Part shown: positions 21,318-23,457 of the stretch, one piece after another | How the letters are laid out: every line of letters begins with the position of its first letter | How positions within the stretch are numbered: the first letter of the stretch is position 1 | NCBI GenBank assembly: GCA_020650975.1 | Contig: JAIPMN010001470.1 | Coordinates: forward strand, 1-23,457 | DNA: 23,457 nt | Source: Apostichopus californicus | Lineage: Eukaryota; Echinodermata; Holothuroidea; Aspidochirotida; Stichopodidae | Reading direction: 5' to 3' | The notes under the pieces: generated by a model | Seen by the model: the letters and a program-made list of their open reading frames with translations, nothing else | Told to the model about the DNA's origin: nothing | The model's database searches: none | Made by a program: the position numbers and the translations under genes

Positions 21318-21955
21318 TGGGGGGGGGGGGTATTGAGCACCCCTGCCATAGAGGTAGCTGGACATCGGTGACGATAGAGTCAAGAAATTAAAAGCTATTT
21401 TATCAGTGGTGTGAAATGGTTGGGTGGGTTGGGTCTGTACATGTCTGTATGTATGCTATATATGTTTCCTGGCATAAAAGGAGGGCGTGAAGGGGAAGGC
21501 AGCACGGAAACCCATGACCAGGGCACCTTCCTGCAATGGACCCTCCAAATAGCTAGGTAAGTGGACATCCCTGTCACAATTGAGTATACATTCAGCTGAA
21601 ATAATGAGTACGACACTATACTAATGCGTTTTTTTAAATAGGCTGCTTTTAGGATGGGTTTGGGTGGGAAAAATTGGGTGTACAATACCCCACCCCGTCT
21701 TCAATGGCAGTTGATAATAAACAGCCCCCCCCCCCCCGTATGGCATTGAATAAGTGTATTCCATCGCACTTCTTCCTGTCATTATCATCTTTAACTTGAG
21801 ATAAGTACTTTCATATGTTCGCCTCATCCTCACTACCTTCCCCTCACCCCACCACTGTATATGTACGGTAAGAACAAGTATCATAAACTTAATCTGTATT
21901 AAAAACATTAAAAACGGATCTGGAAGGTCGGGGTAGGGAAGGATGGGGAAGGGTC
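21318..21955. other. Non-coding stretch bounded by poly-G and containing a poly-C tract
   Basis: A poly-G run lies near 21320-21330 and a poly-C run of about 13 near 21725-21737. Two minus-strand frames of about 95 codons overlap here (21395-21685, 21621-21908), with residues dictated partly by these tracts. They share no motif with known families, so I do not call genes. Confidence 0.45.
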
Positions 21956-22028
21956 GAAGGGAGGGGAAGGGAAGGGAAGGGAAGGGAGGGGAAGGGAAGG
22001 GAGGGGAAGGGAAGGGAGGGGGAAGGGA
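21956..22028 (+). repeat. Polypurine GGGAA / GGGGAA tandem repeat
   Basis: Seventy-three bases without a pyrimidine, made of GGGAA steps with GAGGGG interruptions that recur about every 15 bases in the second half. A purine-rich lead-in (GGGG, GGG, GGGG runs) begins near 21925. The strand has many G runs of three or more with AA loops, so G-quadruplex and intramolecular triplex structure are both possible. Confidence 0.95.
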
Positions 22029-22804
22029 CGATGTACATGGGCGTGAACGTCCTTCTTGTCCATGGGGTTTCTAATTATTCTTTTATCGTTTTCTCTTCAA
22101 ATATATATTTTTTTTTCTAAATTGGTTGCGTCACTCGACCTTGCCTTGCATATATACTTCAGTTTGTTAGTCAAATGTTTTGCCCCATCTAGATATATTT
22201 AAATGAATATTAATAGGGCTAAATAGGTGGTCAGATGTGTGGTGTGCTTCTGCCACTATCAAGATGTTCTAGACAGGTGAACTAAGCTGTCGAAATCTTT
22301 CAATATTGGAATTCTCCTTTAAAGGTAAATTCTTGGAAGATAGATTATTGAAAACTTCCGCAACGGTAAATCTCTCCTCCACAAGTAATGAAAGATCTCT
22401 GTAATCTTATAGACTTTGAGGTTAAGAACCAGGTGTGGTATCAAGGCACAGTTTCAATTACCCGGTTTTGGAATAGGTTTAAGTGGTAAGTTAGAGGTAA
22501 TATACGGAGCGGAAATACTCGGTTAGTGGTGGGTAAACAGCATTACGTGGACCGCAATTATGTTTGACGTCACACTGTCTAGAGACGAGAAGTTATTGGC
22601 GAAATAACAGAGCGAAGTTCTTGAAACAATCGCGTCTCTCTCTCAAGCCTCTTACCTACCAACATTGGCGCAAATCTTCAAGTTTACGTTATTATCTTAG
22701 CGTGCGTATGTGTGCATGCTCTTGTCTTTGATCAGTTAAGTTCCCAGAGCACTACAGACGTCACCTTTAATGCATTACAGTTGGTTTTGGTACGTTACTT
22801 ATAG
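22029..22804. other. Non-coding stretch with one CRE
   Basis: Includes a 33-codon frame starting near 22387 that ends at a GTGGTAAGT donor-like site (about 22484-22492), not enough for a gene call, and a CRE at 22565-22572. No repeats seen. Confidence 0.5.
22565..22572. promoter_or_regulatory. Perfect CRE palindrome TGACGTCA
   Basis: Exact CREB/ATF palindrome in the context TGTTTGACGTCACACTG. A second GACGTCA core lacking the first T lies near 22757. Confidence 0.3.
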
Positions 22805-23181
22805 CAGTGGCGGAGCTAGGGGTTTTGGTCAGGGGGGGCGAGAATGTTCTGTAGGGGCGCTTTCGACACTATCTAAGCGGAGCGCCACCACAGGTTGGCG
22901 CGGAGCGTACAGAAAATTTTTGAGTAAAGATACTCCCTAGATAGCCGGAAATGACCCTTTCCGGGCCTTGCTAATTTGCAGATAAACGAAGAATAAATAG
23001 CTGAAAATTACACCAACAAAATGTGACAAATGTCAATAGGTAGATGAGAGCGCAATAAAAAAGTCAATAATCGCAAATAAGTAAAATGTGGTAAAAAGCT
23101 GAAAAGGGCGCCAGCAGTCCATTTGAGTCCGTCAGGGGGGGGGGCATCCGCCCCCCTGACTGTATGGACGCTCCGCTACTG
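22805..23181. mobile_element. MITE-like element, 377 bp, same family as 17151-17401
   Basis: The left end CAGTGGCGGAGC (22805-22816) and the right end (reverse complement CAGTAGCGGAGC) match at 11 of 12 positions. A second inverted block, GTCAGGGGGG at 22828 and CCCCCCTGAC at 23151-23160, extends the inverted repeat. Internal blocks are shared with the 17151 element, notably ACTATCTAAGCG at 22868 and GGCCTTG at 22964. No target-site duplication is evident (ACTTATAG versus GTGGTTCC), so one end may be misplaced or the flank rearranged. It is too short to encode a transposase. Confidence 0.65.
23131..23160. repeat. Strong G/C hairpin near the element's right end
   Basis: GTCAGGGGGG (23131-23140) and CCCCCCTGAC (23151-23160) are perfect ten-base inverted repeats around a ten-base loop. 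The hairpin lies inside the MITE-like element, next to its terminal repeat. Confidence 0.85.
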
Positions 23182-23457
23182 GTGGTTCCCCTCATTAACA
23201 TGGATATCAATGAACGTGGAGAAATGACGTTAAACTCATTTCTTACAGTCGATACGCCAGAGGTGATTCAGTTTCTGTTGAACTGAGGTCTTTACATGCC
23301 TCGATGTTCCCCACATATAGGAAATGTCAGGCAATTTGTGTGATTCAGATCTGGTTTATTATTTGTTCCTATTACCATTCTTATTTTTGCGTTTGAAGTA
23401 AGGAGCGGGGGTAGGACGGGGGTTTGGTGGGGTGGGTGGGGCCGCCCTCCGCTCCTC
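23182..23457. other. Right flank with G-rich end
   Basis: No gene is seen. The last 57 bases are G-rich (GGGGG, GGGGG, GGGG, GGG and GGGG runs) and are enclosed by a perfect 8-base inverted repeat AGGAGCGG (23401-23408) / CCGCTCCT (23449-23456). This could be the start of another element cut by the window edge. Confidence 0.45.

Overview
The window reads as AT-rich, non-coding DNA from an animal genome. A marine invertebrate deuterostome (echinoderm-like, perhaps a sea cucumber) is my best impression. It rests on overall texture, short non-autonomous DNA transposons with poly-G/C tracts, a SINE-like element and a TTAGGG-type telomeric motif, not on a recognised gene. No prokaryotic gene layout is present: the open frames are short (longest 129 codons, inside a tandem repeat), lie on both strands and show no recognisable protein family. 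I see no CRISPR array, rRNA or intact tRNA.

The dominant content is tandem repetition. Seven arrays occupy about 3 kb: a 55-bp minisatellite (379-1535, 21 units), a 14-bp array (5391-5488, 7 exact-length units), a ~32-bp array (7082-7551, about 16 units), a 33-bp array (10916-11080, 5 units), a 25-bp array (14393-14838, 18 units), a 54-bp array (15724-16376, 12 units) and a purine GGGAA-type array (21956-22028). The unit sequences do not resemble each other. Low-complexity G/C tracts, including strong G-quadruplex candidates, punctuate the rest.

Mobile DNA: two short elements with terminal inverted repeats (17151-17401 and 22805-23181) share internal blocks. They look like diverged copies of one MITE family. 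The first has a 7-of-8 matching 8-bp target-site duplication, as in the hAT superfamily. A partial SINE-like element (about 11195-11392) has a B-box-like motif, three small perfect hairpins and a CATA-type tail. A Pol III A-box-like fragment lies at 9857-9905 on the minus strand.

Possible gene content is limited to one candidate 3'-terminal exon (12157-12264, 35 codons plus stop, with branch point and acceptor upstream), which I cannot assign to a family. Possible regulatory content includes five perfect TGACGTCA palindromes, a triple DR1 array of nuclear-receptor half-sites at 3198-3217 and a CTCF-like core at 11791-11802. The window is best viewed as intergenic or large-intron sequence rich in young minisatellites.
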